A DNA stretch of 37,517 bases from an uncultured Saprospiraceae bacterium (GCA_937125475.1 CAKZLL010000415.1:1-37517); one strand, 5' to 3'; positions 1 to 8,798 are shown, counted from the first letter of the stretch. The notes: a model not told the origin generated them from the letters alone. Made by a program: numbers and translations.

Positions 1-2
1 AT

Positions 3-572
3 CTTGAAAATACATTGATTGCAGGAATAGAGGTTAGTACTAATTTAGAGGGAAAAATCGGCCCAATTCCTTTTAAAGTTTGGGCAGGTTATACTTATAC
101 TTATCCAGGGAATTTGGATTCTATTCGCATTCGTAACGAGAATTATCTTGAAAATTTTGCGAAAGCTTTTACTTTAAATGATCAATCTGTTTTGCCTTCT
201 ATTTTGACTAATCGAAGCACGCATGTCGCTCGTTTTGATATAGAGTTTTATTTGAAAAAATTGACTCTCGGATTTTCTGCTAATTATGATGGTTATTTAC
301 ACAACATTGATCCTGTTTTGGAAGGAAAAGGTGCATGGGGTGAATTTATTGCTTCTCTCGGAACGGATTTGCTTTTGCCTGGAGTTGTTGATTTTAGAAA
401 TAATAACCCAAAAGATAATGTTATTTTTGATGTGAAATTAGGATATAAGATCAATAAAAATCATCAATTAAATGCGATTGTCAGCAACTTAGGAAATCGA
501 ACTTATGCCACGCGTCCTGGTCGAATGAATGCATTTAGAACCTTTAATTTGAAATATACATTGACACTCTAA
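3..572 (+). CDS. TonB-dependent receptor, C-terminal part (5' truncated)
   Basis: The frame is open to the window's left edge, so only the last 190 or so residues are present. They show alternating hydrophobic/polar strands with aromatic residues, as in an outer-membrane beta-barrel: 'FKVWAGYTYTYPG', 'LTLGFSANYDGYL', 'NVIFDVKLGYKINKNHQLNAIV'. The end, 'NLGNRTYATRPGRMNAFRTF' followed by a last strand closing in Leu, is the usual finish of a TonB-dependent receptor, where 'RPGR' lies just before the last strand. Such receptors import siderophores, vitamins or glycans across the outer membrane using TonB energy. The plug domain and TonB box lie outside the window, so the substrate cannot be judged. 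The first in-frame TTG at 15 is not a start. A terminator follows at 596. Confidence 0.8.
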   Translation, partial: LENTLIAGIEVSTNLEGKIGPIPFKVWAGYTYTYPGNLDSIRIRNENYLENFAKAFTLNDQSVLPSILTNRSTHVARFDIEFYLKKLTLGFSANYDGYLHNIDPVLEGKGAWGEFIASLGTDLLLPGVVDFRNNNPKDNVIFDVKLGYKINKNHQLNAIVSNLGNRTYATRPGRMNAFRTFNLKYTLTL

Positions 573-595
573 TATGATTTTGCTTATGCAAAAAG

Positions 596-637
596 TAGGG
601 ATGCAGATGAGGCTTGCGTCCCTATTTTAATTTTTTA
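596..637 (+). terminator. Intrinsic terminator after the TonB-dependent receptor
   Basis: A 10-bp stem is formed by TAGGGATGCA (596-605) and TGCGTCCCTA (615-624), with one G-U pair and a 9-nt loop, followed by a T-rich tract (625-637). It lies 24 nt after the stop codon and also suits the minus-strand gene ending at 647. The GTAGGG...CCCTA form resembles palindromes dispersed in many Bacteroidota genomes, so it may be a repeat that serves as a terminator. Confidence 0.75.
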
Positions 638-646
638 CTAAACAAC

Positions 647-1561
647 CTATAAGATTAATTTAAGTTGTTGAATTGCTTTTTTATAAAAATAAGGAATAAT
701 GCCTAATAAAAGCGGAGGCAGCCAAATCCCTAAGCTAAAAATAATGCCTTGAGGTACACTGATTTCTTTAGGAAAAGCAGCGTATTTTGCTAAAATTACA
801 GCCGATAAATAGAGGTAGCCAACACATAAAAGTCCAATTACTATCCATATTTTATCAGGGAAAAAAATACCTAAACTTATTAAGATCGGCAAGCACAAAA
901 GGCTGGAGTATCCAATAGCAATTTTAATTTTAGACCATAAAAATTGATGCGGGTTTTGTGCGAAAATCCATACAAAATAGGATTTTTCAGGCTTGGCATA
1001 AAACGACATACACGTACCAAAAATAATCAATAAGGTAAATATTCCGAGATTGAAGTTATTGGCAATAATCCCCATATATAACAAAAAATAAGCAAAAGGA
1101 AATACCAAAAAAGCCTTGCGAAAACCTACCGTAAACTCAAAAGGAAAGCGATAAAAAGGCGTTGGAATAGTATAATTGAATTGATGGTTAGTATTAAAAA
1201 AGACTAGAATATTCGCAATTAATAATAAAACAATTGCAACAAGCCAAGCATTCATTCCAATCAAAAATAAGCAAAATGGCAGAACCATTAATGTATTTTC
1301 TATGGCTCTTATTTTTAAATAAGCTTGATCCGAAAAACAAGATTTTAAAAAATCATTTCGATGTTTTTCGCTTAAAATACTCAAGAAACTAACCGCTATA
1401 AATGCATGTAAATAAATGGCATAGCTCGTTTTTATAAACAAAAAATAAGATAAAACAAGAAATGCAATCATACTAAATAAGTAACCCAAAATAGGAGGCA
1501 GCCCAAAAGCTAAAAGTTTTCGGTTGAGCATTTTATATTGTAACGCAAAATAGTATTTCAT
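647..1561 (-). CDS. Multi-pass membrane protein, possibly an ABC exporter permease
   Basis: I do not recognise a named family with certainty. The 304-residue protein is almost entirely hydrophobic, with about eight to nine predicted membrane segments (roughly residues 18-42, 45-62, 90-121 as two, 150-190 as two, 212-232, 236-260, 270-295). Short basic loops and a Lys-rich C-terminus ('YKKAIQQLKLIL') suggest an inner-membrane protein. No signal peptide or catalytic motif is visible. Its size and spacing of segments recall ABC-2 type exporter permeases of Bacteroidota, but no ATPase gene lies beside it here, so this is weak inference. It lies downstream of galK on the same strand, separated by 105 nt and a terminator, so it is probably a separate transcript. 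Confidence 0.55.
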   Translation of the reverse strand: MKYYFALQYKMLNRKLLAFGLPPILGYLFSMIAFLVLSYFLFIKTSYAIYLHAFIAVSFLSILSEKHRNDFLKSCFSDQAYLKIRAIENTLMVLPFCLFLIGMNAWLVAIVLLLIANILVFFNTNHQFNYTIPTPFYRFPFEFTVGFRKAFLVFPFAYFLLYMGIIANNFNLGIFTLLIIFGTCMSFYAKPEKSYFVWIFAQNPHQFLWSKIKIAIGYSSLLCLPILISLGIFFPDKIWIVIGLLCVGYLYLSAVILAKYAAFPKEISVPQGIIFSLGIWLPPLLLGIIPYFYKKAIQQLKLIL

Positions 1562-1596
1562 TCAAATGATTTTGAAATATCTGTCGTTGTTAGTAT

Positions 1597-1647
1597 TAAA
1601 AAATTACACATTCGATATTTGATTTTTAAGCTCTGTATCTCGAATGT
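1597..1647 (-). terminator. Intrinsic terminator of galK
   Basis: ACATTCGATAT (1608-1618) pairs with ATCTCGAATGT (1637-1647), 10 of 11 positions. Read on the minus strand, the stem is followed by a T-run (complement of 1597-1603). It begins 20 nt after the galK stop codon. Confidence 0.6.
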
Positions 1648-1666
1648 ATCATTTTGTTCTAGTATT

Positions 1667-2776
1667 TTATTCTACCGTAATGCCATCTTCAATAGAAACT
1701 TGATAAGGCGTTAGAGTTCGGTCGAATTTTGTTTGATAAGCTAAAGCTGCTTTTTCAATAAATTCCTCCACAAAATCTTTTTTAATAATATTAATGGTAC
1801 AACCACCAAAACCACCGCCCATCATTCGACTACCTAAAATATTGGCTTCATTTCTGGTTAGATCCACTAAAAAATCCAATTCTTTACAACTCACTTCATA
1901 GTTATATTGCAAGCTATGATGAGATTCATAAATCAATTCGCCTAACTGATCTAATTTGCCCGCTTTGAGTGCCTTTGTTGCTGCCAAAACGCGATTATCT
2001 TCACTTATGACATGTTTACAGCGATTATAAACTACTTCCGAAAGCTTTTTTTTAAACCCCATTAGTTTTACTAACGAAACATCTCTTAAATTGACAATAG
2101 TCGGATACTTTTGTTGAAGCGCTTTTACACCTATTTCACATTGTAATCTTCGTTCATTATAAGCTGAATTGGCTAAAGAATGAGATACATTAGTATCTAG
2201 CAGCAAAAGTTGATAATCGCCCAATTCTAATGGGAAATATTCAAACTCCAACGATCGACAATCCAAAAGCATCACTTGATTTTTGCGCCCCATGACACTC
2301 GCAAACTGATCCATAATACCGCACTTAATACCGACAAAATGATGTTCTGCCATTTGAGATGCTTTAATTAATTGCCAGTTATCAAACCCTAAATCAAATA
2401 ACACATTCAGTGCAACAGCCAAACTACATTCTAATGCAGCGGAAGAACTCATGCCGCTCCCAATCGGAACAGTGCCATCAAACGAACCATCAAAACCACT
2501 TAGATCTGCGCCTAATTTTTGTAACTCAGACACAACGCCCATCACATAATTTTCCCAACCACTTTTGACAGGCTGAAAATCTTTCAAATCAAATTGATGC
2601 GTTATTTGAAAATGTTCAGATAAAATATTACAAGTACTTTCCGTTCCATTTTTCCAAACTTTAAAGGTTGATTTCTTATCAATAGCAGCAGGTAATACAA
2701 AACCATCATTATAGTCTGTATGTTCGCCTATGATGTTAATTCTACCCGAAGCATGCGCGATTATTTGCTTTTTCAT
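1667..2776 (-). CDS. galK: Galactokinase
   Basis: GHMP-family kinase that phosphorylates D-galactose to galactose 1-phosphate with ATP, the first committed Leloir step in the cytoplasm. All three family motifs are present: the N-terminal substrate-binding motif 'GRINIIGEHTDYN' (residues 11-23), the ATP-binding 'PIGSGMSSSAALE', and the C-terminal 'GSRMMGGGFGGCTI'. The catalytic aspartate is in 'CGIMDQFAS'. Oddities: the usual 'APGR' is 'ASGR', and the N-terminus is about 20 residues shorter than in the E. coli enzyme. In-frame starts also exist at 2791 and 2806. I prefer 2776 (370 aa), because 2806 lies within the stem of a terminator-like hairpin and an in-frame stop sits just upstream, so no longer form is possible. 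No other Leloir gene is adjacent. Confidence 0.93.
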   Translation of the reverse strand: MKKQIIAHASGRINIIGEHTDYNDGFVLPAAIDKKSTFKVWKNGTESTCNILSEHFQITHQFDLKDFQPVKSGWENYVMGVVSELQKLGADLSGFDGSFDGTVPIGSGMSSSAALECSLAVALNVLFDLGFDNWQLIKASQMAEHHFVGIKCGIMDQFASVMGRKNQVMLLDCRSLEFEYFPLELGDYQLLLLDTNVSHSLANSAYNERRLQCEIGVKALQQKYPTIVNLRDVSLVKLMGFKKKLSEVVYNRCKHVISEDNRVLAATKALKAGKLDQLGELIYESHHSLQYNYEVSCKELDFLVDLTRNEANILGSRMMGGGFGGCTINIIKKDFVEEFIEKAALAYQTKFDRTLTPYQVSIEDGITVE

Positions 2777-2792
2777 ATTCTTAATAGTCATT

Positions 2793-2833
2793 TTATAAAA
2801 AAACATTTAAGCCAATCTAGACTTAAATGTTTT
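2793..2833 (-). promoter_or_regulatory. Terminator-like hairpin directly upstream of galK
   Basis: A perfect 12-bp inverted repeat, AAAACATTTAAG (2800-2811) and CTTAAATGTTTT (2822-2833), has a 10-nt loop. On the minus strand it is followed by an unbroken T-run of seven, the form of an intrinsic terminator, 10-20 nt before the likely galK start. No gene lies close upstream to be terminated, so it may act as an attenuator in the galK leader. On the minus strand TAACTTTA just upstream is one base from the TAnnTTTG box. Confidence 0.55.
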
Positions 2834-3115
2834 GTAAAGTTATATTGATTATGCGAATTAAGAGTTTGATAAAATCAATAAATTCTGATTGTTAGGTATT
2901 TATAAATTAAAATATTTTTAAATTATATAAGGGGGGTAATAGTTTTATAGCCAGAAAGGCTTAAATGGGCTAATTCATATTAAAAATAGCTTTTTTAATT
3001 ATCATATTTTAAAAATAAAAATTTGTATTTTATTGACAATCATTCTCAACTCTCAATTTTCAACTTTTAATTCACATTGACTTATTAAAAGTATAAAAAA
3101 GAACGAATCTTTTAA
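2834..3115. other. AT-rich intergenic region between galK and the exonuclease gene
   Basis: No open frame of note, RNA gene or strong hairpin is visible. It is mostly A/T runs with a single G-run of six near 2932. It probably holds the galK promoter and the 3' end of the exonuclease transcript. An imperfect inverted repeat (TTAAAAG/CTTTTAA around 3084-3118) could be a weak terminator for the exonuclease gene. Confidence 0.4.
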
Positions 3116-3658
3116 TTATTTAAAGGTCCATTCATTCAAATATCGAACAAAAATCTTAGCAATATTACGAGCATCATCAATGCCTCGGTGATGTGTACCA
3201 TCTAATTTAATATCCTCTAAAGCCAATGCTCCTTTCATTCCAATTGGTCGTTTAGTAGGTTTTATTTTATGGTATTGATGCTTTACACTGATGTGTTTTT
3301 TTAGCCAATCTTTATCCAATCCATGCAATTTGCAATCATGTTTAAATTGGCTTTTATCATAAAAACCCCATGAACAAAGCCAATATTCTTGATCAAAATT
3401 GTGAATCCAATCCAGAAAAGCTTGATGAGCTGCAGGATAAAGTGGTGCATCATCGACCATATCTTGCGTAATTGAGGTCAATTTAGTACAAAAATCGGAT
3501 AATTGTGGAGCTAGGCTCGGTTTGACAAAAGTATTAAATTCGCCCTCCGTCTCACCTGCTTCATTAATGGCGATTGCGCCAATTTCTATAATTTCATTCG
3601 GAGCTAATCGCTTGCCGTTCCAGCAAGTTGCCTCCAAATCTAATACGATATATATCAT
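3116..3658 (-). CDS. DEDDh 3'-5' exonuclease, ERI1/KapD-like
   Basis: A 180-residue, single-domain RNase T/DnaQ-superfamily exonuclease. The acidic metal-binding residues can be placed: D7 and E9 in 'VLDLEATCW' (Exo I), D101 in 'SWGFYDKSQF' (Exo II), and H157 with D162 in 'HHRGIDDARN' (Exo III), giving the DEDDh type. 'ATCW' after Exo I and the 'H-R-G-x-D-D-A' Exo III are typical of the ERI1/KapD branch, whose members trim the 3' ends of RNA or DNA; the substrate here cannot be told. It is cytoplasmic, with no extra domains. It is transcribed divergently from gltB with a 508-nt gap between starts and appears monocistronic. Confidence 0.85.
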   Translation of the reverse strand: MIYIVLDLEATCWNGKRLAPNEIIEIGAIAINEAGETEGEFNTFVKPSLAPQLSDFCTKLTSITQDMVDDAPLYPAAHQAFLDWIHNFDQEYWLCSWGFYDKSQFKHDCKLHGLDKDWLKKHISVKHQYHKIKPTKRPIGMKGALALEDIKLDGTHHRGIDDARNIAKIFVRYLNEWTFK

Positions 3659-4108
3659 TGTTTTTGGTTTTGAGTGTATTAATTTTTGTGTTTCATACAG
3701 ATTTTAAAGTGGGATAGTTCCATGCTTAATAAATAAGAAAATAAAAACATGTGCTTTTTTGTAATGTGATTGCATTGCAAATTTTCGCATGAAAAAGTAG
3801 AATTTTTTTCATTATTGAATAAAACAAAGAAAAACTAAAAGAATATTTGTAAGAAATTTTATATGTTATAAATCCTTTTAGAGCATTAAAATATTTTCAA
3901 AACAAAAATTATAAGAAATTTATTCTTTCAAAATTAAAATGATCCAAATTATAATTTTTCCAAATCATAGCGTAAAACAAAAAAACGACTACTTGAAATT
4001 GCAAAGACTAATTTGTTAATAAAAGTAATTATTGTTTATTTTAATTGTAATGATTGACCTGTTTTAATAAGAAAATGATAATTAATTCCTTCTTTTTTTG
4101 TTAAATTC
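3659..4108. other. Divergent intergenic region between exonuclease and gltB
   Basis: About 450 nt of very AT-rich DNA that must hold the promoters of both flanking genes. I found no clean TTG-N20-TAnnTTTG pair on either strand, no open frame with a credible start and no strong hairpin. Short AT repeats (AATTATAA-type) recur around 3908-3955. The low GC may mark a regulatory or bent region, but nothing specific can be supported. Confidence 0.4.
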
Positions 4109-4137
4109 GATCCCTTTTGAATTTGACAAAAGGGGAT
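4109..4137 (+). promoter_or_regulatory. Hairpin in the gltB leader
   Basis: GATCCCTTTT (4109-4118) pairs with AAAAGGGGAT (4128-4137) with one bulged G, 9-nt loop, 29 nt before the gltB ATG. No T-run follows, so it is more likely a leader structure or DNA site than a terminator. Its GATCCCTT core recurs in the palindrome between gltB and gltD. Confidence 0.45.
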
Positions 4138-4166
4138 TTGTTCAATGTGGGGAAAATTACACACAG

Positions 4167-7100
4167 ATGGAAAATAAAGGAAAAGAACAAGGATTATATG
4201 TCCCTCAATTAGAAAAAGACTCTTGTGGTATTGGTTTAATTGCCAATTTGGATGGAAGAAAAACTCATAAAACAGTTGAAGATGCTTTGTCTATGTTAAC
4301 CAATATGGAACATAGAGGAGCTTGTGGTTGTGAGCCAAACACAGGGGATGGAGCAGGAATTTTAATACAATTACCTCATAATTTTTTTAAGCATAAAGCG
4401 AAAGAACTAGGTTTTGAATTACCAGAATTTGGTAAATATGGTGTTGGTGTTGTCTTTTTTCCAAAGGATAGAAATCTACGTCGTCAGTGCCGAGTACTAT
4501 TCAACGATTATATAGATGATTTAGGTTTTGAAACCTTAGGCTATCGAAAAGTACCAACCGATAATGAAGAAGTAGGTAATTCTGCTTTATCAGTAGAGCC
4601 TAGAATGGAGCATGTTTTTGTGAAATCCAATGAAAATTGGGATGAAAAAACACTCGAACGAAAATTATTTATTCTACGTAAATTCTCTGTTCATAATATT
4701 CATACGACTTTTCCACAAACTAAAGATCAATTTTATATTGCTTCTTTTTCCTATAAAACTATTGTATATAAAGGTCAATTAACGACGTTTCAATTGCGCT
4801 CGTATTTTCCAGATCTTCATGATGAGCGTGTTAAATCTGCAATTGCATTAGTACATTCTCGTTTTTCAACGAATACTGTTCCGCAATGGCGCTTAGCTCA
4901 ACCGTTCAGATATATTGCTCACAATGGAGAAATTAATACGATCACAGGAAATGTCAATTGGTGGAGAGCCAAGGAAAAACAGCTTGTAGCGGAGTTGTTT
5001 ACAGAACAGGAATTAAAATTAATCCTACCTGTTATTGGAGATGGCTTGTCAGATTCGGCTTGTTTTGATAATGTTTTGGAATATATGGTATTGAGCGGAC
5101 GCTCTTTACCTGCTGCTTTAATGATGATGATTCCAGAAGCTTGGCAAGATGATCTGCATATGCCAGATTATAAAAAATCTTTTTATCAATATCATGAAAA
5201 TTTGATGGAGTCTTGGGATGGTCCAGCTTCTATCGTTTTTACAGATGGAATTTTGGTCGGTGCGACTTTAGATAGAAATGGTTTGCGTCCTTCTCGATAT
5301 TTAGTGACTAATGATGATACTTTGATATTAGCTTCTGAAGCTGGCGCATTAGAGGTTGATCCTGCAAAAGTAGTGATGAAAGGACGTTTGCAGCCAGGGA
5401 AAATGTTGATCGTAGATTTGGACGAAAAGCGAATTGTAGGAGATGAGGAGTTAAAAGAAACGATTTGTCAGCGTTTGCCTTATCAAGAATGGCTTCAAGA
5501 AAACGAAATTAGCTTAAAAGACATACCTGCTACGGAAGGAGTAAGAGCGCAAATTCGTATTGACGAAAAGACGCTTTTTAAGAATCAGCAGGCTTTTGGA
5601 TATACCAAAGAAGACCTTAAATATTTGCTAGAGCCAATGATTAAGGCAGGCAAAGACCCGATTGGTGCAATGGGAATAGACACGCCTTTGGCTGTTTTAT
5701 CTCATCAATCTCAGCATTTAGGAAATTATTTCAAACAGTTATTTGCGCAAGTCACTAATCCTCCGATTGATCCGATTAGGGAGCGTTCGGTGATGTCTTT
5801 ACAAATGCTATTGGGTGGAATGGAGGACATTACTCATCCGAGTCCAATCAATTGTAAAGCTATTCGTTTGGATCATCCTGTTTTGTCTAATGAAGATTTG
5901 GCGAAGCTGAAATACATACATCATCCTGATTTTAGATCTGGTGTGATTAATATTGTATTTAATGGAGATGGACAAAAAGGACGTTTAAAAGCGGCATTGG
6001 ATCATATCTGTGCAATTGCAGAAGATTACGCTCGAAATGGCGTAGAAATGTTGGTATTGTCGGATCGAAATATTAATGGCAAATTAGCACCTATTCCGTC
6101 ATTATTGGCAACTGGTGCGGTACATCATCATTTGATTCGTCGTGGTTTACGTGCTAATACCTCTTTAATTATTGAAGCTGGTGATGTTCGTGAAACGCAT
6201 CATTTTGCTACGCTAATTGGTTATGGTGCGAGTGCAGTTAATCCATATATGGCATTTTCTACATTGGCAGGATTGAAAAAGAAAGGGCTATTTCCAGATA
6301 CGGGCTATTTAGAGCTATATAAGATATACGAAAAAGCGATTGGAAAAGGGCTTTTAAAAATTATGTCAAAAATTGGTATTTCAATGTTGCAAGCTTATCA
6401 AGGGGCGCAAATTTTTGAAATATTAGGTTTGAATAGTGAAGTAGTTAATAAATGTTTCAAAGGTTCTGTATCAAGAATTGAAGGATTAAGTTTTAACGGT
6501 ATTGCTCAAGAAGTGTTAGTCCGTCATAAATTGGCTTTTCCAGATAATCCTAAACAAAATCCTAAACTAGAAGTTGGCGGTTTTTATCAATGGAAACATC
6601 GAGGTGAAAAACACATCTTCAATCCTCAAACGGTTCATTACCTACAATATTCTACTAGAACAGGCGATATTGATTTATATAGAAAATACGCTAAACTAGT
6701 CAATGATCAAGTAGAAAAGGCTTGTACATTGCGCGGTTTATTTGAATTTAGAAAAGGAAAATCTATTCCAATCGAACAAGTAGAATCGATTGAAAATATA
6801 TTGAAACGCTTCGTTACTGGTGCAATGTCGTTCGGCTCGCTTTCTCATGAAGCGCATTCGATGATTGCGGTCGCTATGAATAGAATTGGCGGAAAAAGTA
6901 ACAGTGGAGAAGGCGGTGAAGATCCGATTCGTTTCAAAACAAAAGAAAATGGAGACTCTGAACGCTCTGCTACTAAACAGATCGCTTCTGGGCGTTTTGG
7001 TGTAACAAGTTACTATTTGACAAATGCGGATGAGCTCCAAATCAAAATGGCACAAGGCGCGAAACCAGGAGAAGGCGGTCAATTACCAGGGCATAAAGTT

Positions 7101-8708
7101 GATAATTGGATCGCCCGTGTCCGAAACTCCACTCCTGGAGTAGGTTTGATTTCTCCACCTCCACACCACGATATTTATTCAATTGAGGATTTAGCGCAGT
7201 TGATTTTTGATTTGAAGAATGCCAATCGCAAAGCTCGAATTAATGTAAAATTAGTATCAAAAGCTGGTGTCGGGATTATTGCTTCTGGTGTGGCAAAAGC
7301 TCATGCTGATGCGATTTTAATTTCGGGTCATGATGGCGGTACAGGTGCTTCGCCTTGGAGTTCTATTCGCCATACAGGTTTACCTTGGGAATTAGGTTTG
7401 GCGGAAAGCCATCAAACTTTGGTGAAAAATAAGCTTCGTGATCGGGTAACACTTCAAACTGATGGACAAATCAGAACGGGGCGCGACATTGCGATTGCGA
7501 CGCTTTTAGGTGCAGAAGAATGGGGCGTTGCGACGGCTGCTTTGGTGGTTGAAGGTTGTATTATGATGCGTAAATGTCATATGAATACTTGTCCAGTTGG
7601 TATCGCGACGCAAGATCCAGAATTGAGAAAGCGTTTTGCTGGGGAAGTTGATTACTTGATTAATTTCTTCCGTTTCTTGGCACAAGATATGAGAGAACAC
7701 ATGGCGCAATTAGGCTTTAAGACCGTTAATGAAATGGTCGGAAAAGTGGAAATGCTTCGTGTTAATAAGAATTTAGAATATTGGAAATATAAAGAACTGG
7801 ATCTAAGTCCAATTTTATATAAAGAACCAGCCGACGAAGACGAAATTCAGTACAAATCAGTAGAACAAGATCATGGTTTGGATGATATTTTGGATTGGAA
7901 GTTGATTGAAAAAGCACGTCCAGCACTCGACAATCAAACACCTGTAACAGGCGAATTTAGAATTGTAAATGTTGATCGTGCTGTTGGTACAATGCTTTCT
8001 AATGAGATTAGTAAACGCTATGACGGTGAAGGTTTACCAGCAGGTACAATCAAATTTAAATTCAAAGGATCAGCAGGACAAAGCTTTGGTGCATTTAGTG
8101 CAAAAGGACTTTTCTTTGAGTTAGAAGGCGAATCTAATGATTATTTTGGAAAAGGATTATCGGGTTCAACACTAGTCGTTTATCCAGATGCAACGGCAAC
8201 TTTTAACGCAAGTGAAAATATCATTATCGGAAATGTGGCATTGTATGGCGCGACTTCGGGCGAAATCTTTGTAAAAGGAATGGCAGGAGAACGTTTTGCC
8301 GTTCGTAATTCTGGCGCAACAGCCGTTATTGAAGGCATTGGCGATCATGGTTGTGAGTATATGACTGGCGGTTTAGTGGTTTGTTTAGGTAAGACAGGAC
8401 GTAATTTTGCCGCAGGAATGAGTGGAGGTGTAGCTTTTGTTTTTGATGAAAATAGAAACTTCGAGTCACGTTGTAATATGGAAGGAGTTGATTTAGATCC
8501 ATTAGAAGAAAAGGATTTAGATACAATTTACCAATTGTTAGTTAAGCATAAAGAGTATACAAATAGTGATCGTGCAGCGTATATGCTTAGGAATTGGGAG
8601 AAAGTCCAGCAACAATTCATCAAGGTAATGCCAATTGAATACAAACGAGTACTCAAAGAACAGGCAGCAGCTAAAAAAGCAGCCCAAACAGAATTAGTAG
8701 CAGCTTAA
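4167..8708 (+). CDS. gltB: Glutamate synthase (GOGAT), large subunit
   Basis: Large subunit of glutamate synthase, 1513 aa, the usual size. With GltD it makes two glutamates from glutamine and 2-oxoglutarate, the second half of the GS-GOGAT ammonium pathway. Order of domains: class II glutamine amidotransferase with nucleophile Cys20 in 'EKDSCGIG' after a short propeptide; central domain; FMN/2-oxoglutarate barrel ('GAMSFGSLSHEAH', 'SGRFGVTSYYL', 'GHDGGTGASPW'); the 3Fe-4S cysteines 1131, 1137 and 1142 in 'CIMMRKCHMNTC'; and the C-terminal GXGXG beta-helix ('GMAGERFAVRNSGA'). The ATG at 4167 puts the catalytic Cys at position 20, as family members have; an in-frame TTG at 4098 would add an atypical extension running through the leader hairpin. 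It forms a unit with gltD, 90 nt downstream. Confidence 0.97.
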   Translation: MENKGKEQGLYVPQLEKDSCGIGLIANLDGRKTHKTVEDALSMLTNMEHRGACGCEPNTGDGAGILIQLPHNFFKHKAKELGFELPEFGKYGVGVVFFPKDRNLRRQCRVLFNDYIDDLGFETLGYRKVPTDNEEVGNSALSVEPRMEHVFVKSNENWDEKTLERKLFILRKFSVHNIHTTFPQTKDQFYIASFSYKTIVYKGQLTTFQLRSYFPDLHDERVKSAIALVHSRFSTNTVPQWRLAQPFRYIAHNGEINTITGNVNWWRAKEKQLVAELFTEQELKLILPVIGDGLSDSACFDNVLEYMVLSGRSLPAALMMMIPEAWQDDLHMPDYKKSFYQYHENLMESWDGPASIVFTDGILVGATLDRNGLRPSRYLVTNDDTLILASEAGALEVDPAKVVMKGRLQPGKMLIVDLDEKRIVGDEELKETICQRLPYQEWLQENEISLKDIPATEGVRAQIRIDEKTLFKNQQAFGYTKEDLKYLLEPMIKAGKDPIGAMGIDTPLAVLSHQSQHLGNYFKQLFAQVTNPPIDPIRERSVMSLQMLLGGMEDITHPSPINCKAIRLDHPVLSNEDLAKLKYIHHPDFRSGVINIVFNGDGQKGRLKAALDHICAIAEDYARNGVEMLVLSDRNINGKLAPIPSLLATGAVHHHLIRRGLRANTSLIIEAGDVRETHHFATLIGYGASAVNPYMAFSTLAGLKKKGLFPDTGYLELYKIYEKAIGKGLLKIMSKIGISMLQAYQGAQIFEILGLNSEVVNKCFKGSVSRIEGLSFNGIAQEVLVRHKLAFPDNPKQNPKLEVGGFYQWKHRGEKHIFNPQTVHYLQYSTRTGDIDLYRKYAKLVNDQVEKACTLRGLFEFRKGKSIPIEQVESIENILKRFVTGAMSFGSLSHEAHSMIAVAMNRIGGKSNSGEGGEDPIRFKTKENGDSERSATKQIASGRFGVTSYYLTNADELQIKMAQGAKPGEGGQLPGHKVDNWIARVRNSTPGVGLISPPPHHDIYSIEDLAQLIFDLKNANRKARINVKLVSKAGVGIIASGVAKAHADAILISGHDGGTGASPWSSIRHTGLPWELGLAESHQTLVKNKLRDRVTLQTDGQIRTGRDIAIATLLGAEEWGVATAALVVEGCIMMRKCHMNTCPVGIATQDPELRKRFAGEVDYLINFFRFLAQDMREHMAQLGFKTVNEMVGKVEMLRVNKNLEYWKYKELDLSPILYKEPADEDEIQYKSVEQDHGLDDILDWKLIEKARPALDNQTPVTGEFRIVNVDRAVGTMLSNEISKRYDGEGLPAGTIKFKFKGSAGQSFGAFSAKGLFFELEGESNDYFGKGLSGSTLVVYPDATATFNASENIIIGNVALYGATSGEIFVKGMAGERFAVRNSGATAVIEGIGDHGCEYMTGGLVVCLGKTGRNFAAGMSGGVAFVFDENRNFESRCNMEGVDLDPLEEKDLDTIYQLLVKHKEYTNSDRAAYMLRNWEKVQQQFIKVMPIEYKRVLKEQAAAKKAAQTELVAA

Positions 8709-8730
8709 TTAATTGTTTTTTGGGCAAACT

Positions 8731-8763
8731 AGAGATCCGATCCCTTGAAGGGATCAGATCTCT
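8731..8763. repeat. 33-bp near-perfect palindrome between gltB and gltD
   Basis: The centre GATCCCTT-G-AAGGGATC (8739-8755) is perfect. After one C/A mismatch, outer arms AGAGATC (8731-8737) and GATCTCT (8757-8763) pair as well. It sits 22 nt after the gltB stop and 35 nt before the gltD start, without a following T-run. It may form an mRNA hairpin that adjusts the GltB:GltD ratio or protects the gltB 3' end, or be an interspersed palindromic repeat. Confidence 0.75.
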
Positions 8764-8798
8764 AAAACTTGAATTTTCAACAAAAAAAAGTAGAAACC

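Noticed and set aside
4098-4166. Longer gltB start at a TTG codon
   Set aside because: It would translate through the leader hairpin and add residues that do not resemble the GltB propeptide; the ATG at 4167 places the catalytic Cys at residue 20, as in the family.
6738-7082. Antisense open frame inside gltB, and similar ones at 7506-7709, 8326-8526 and 8976-9299
   Set aside because: They lie opposite well-recognised GltB/GltD coding sequence, have no family resemblance, and follow from the codon bias of the sense strand.
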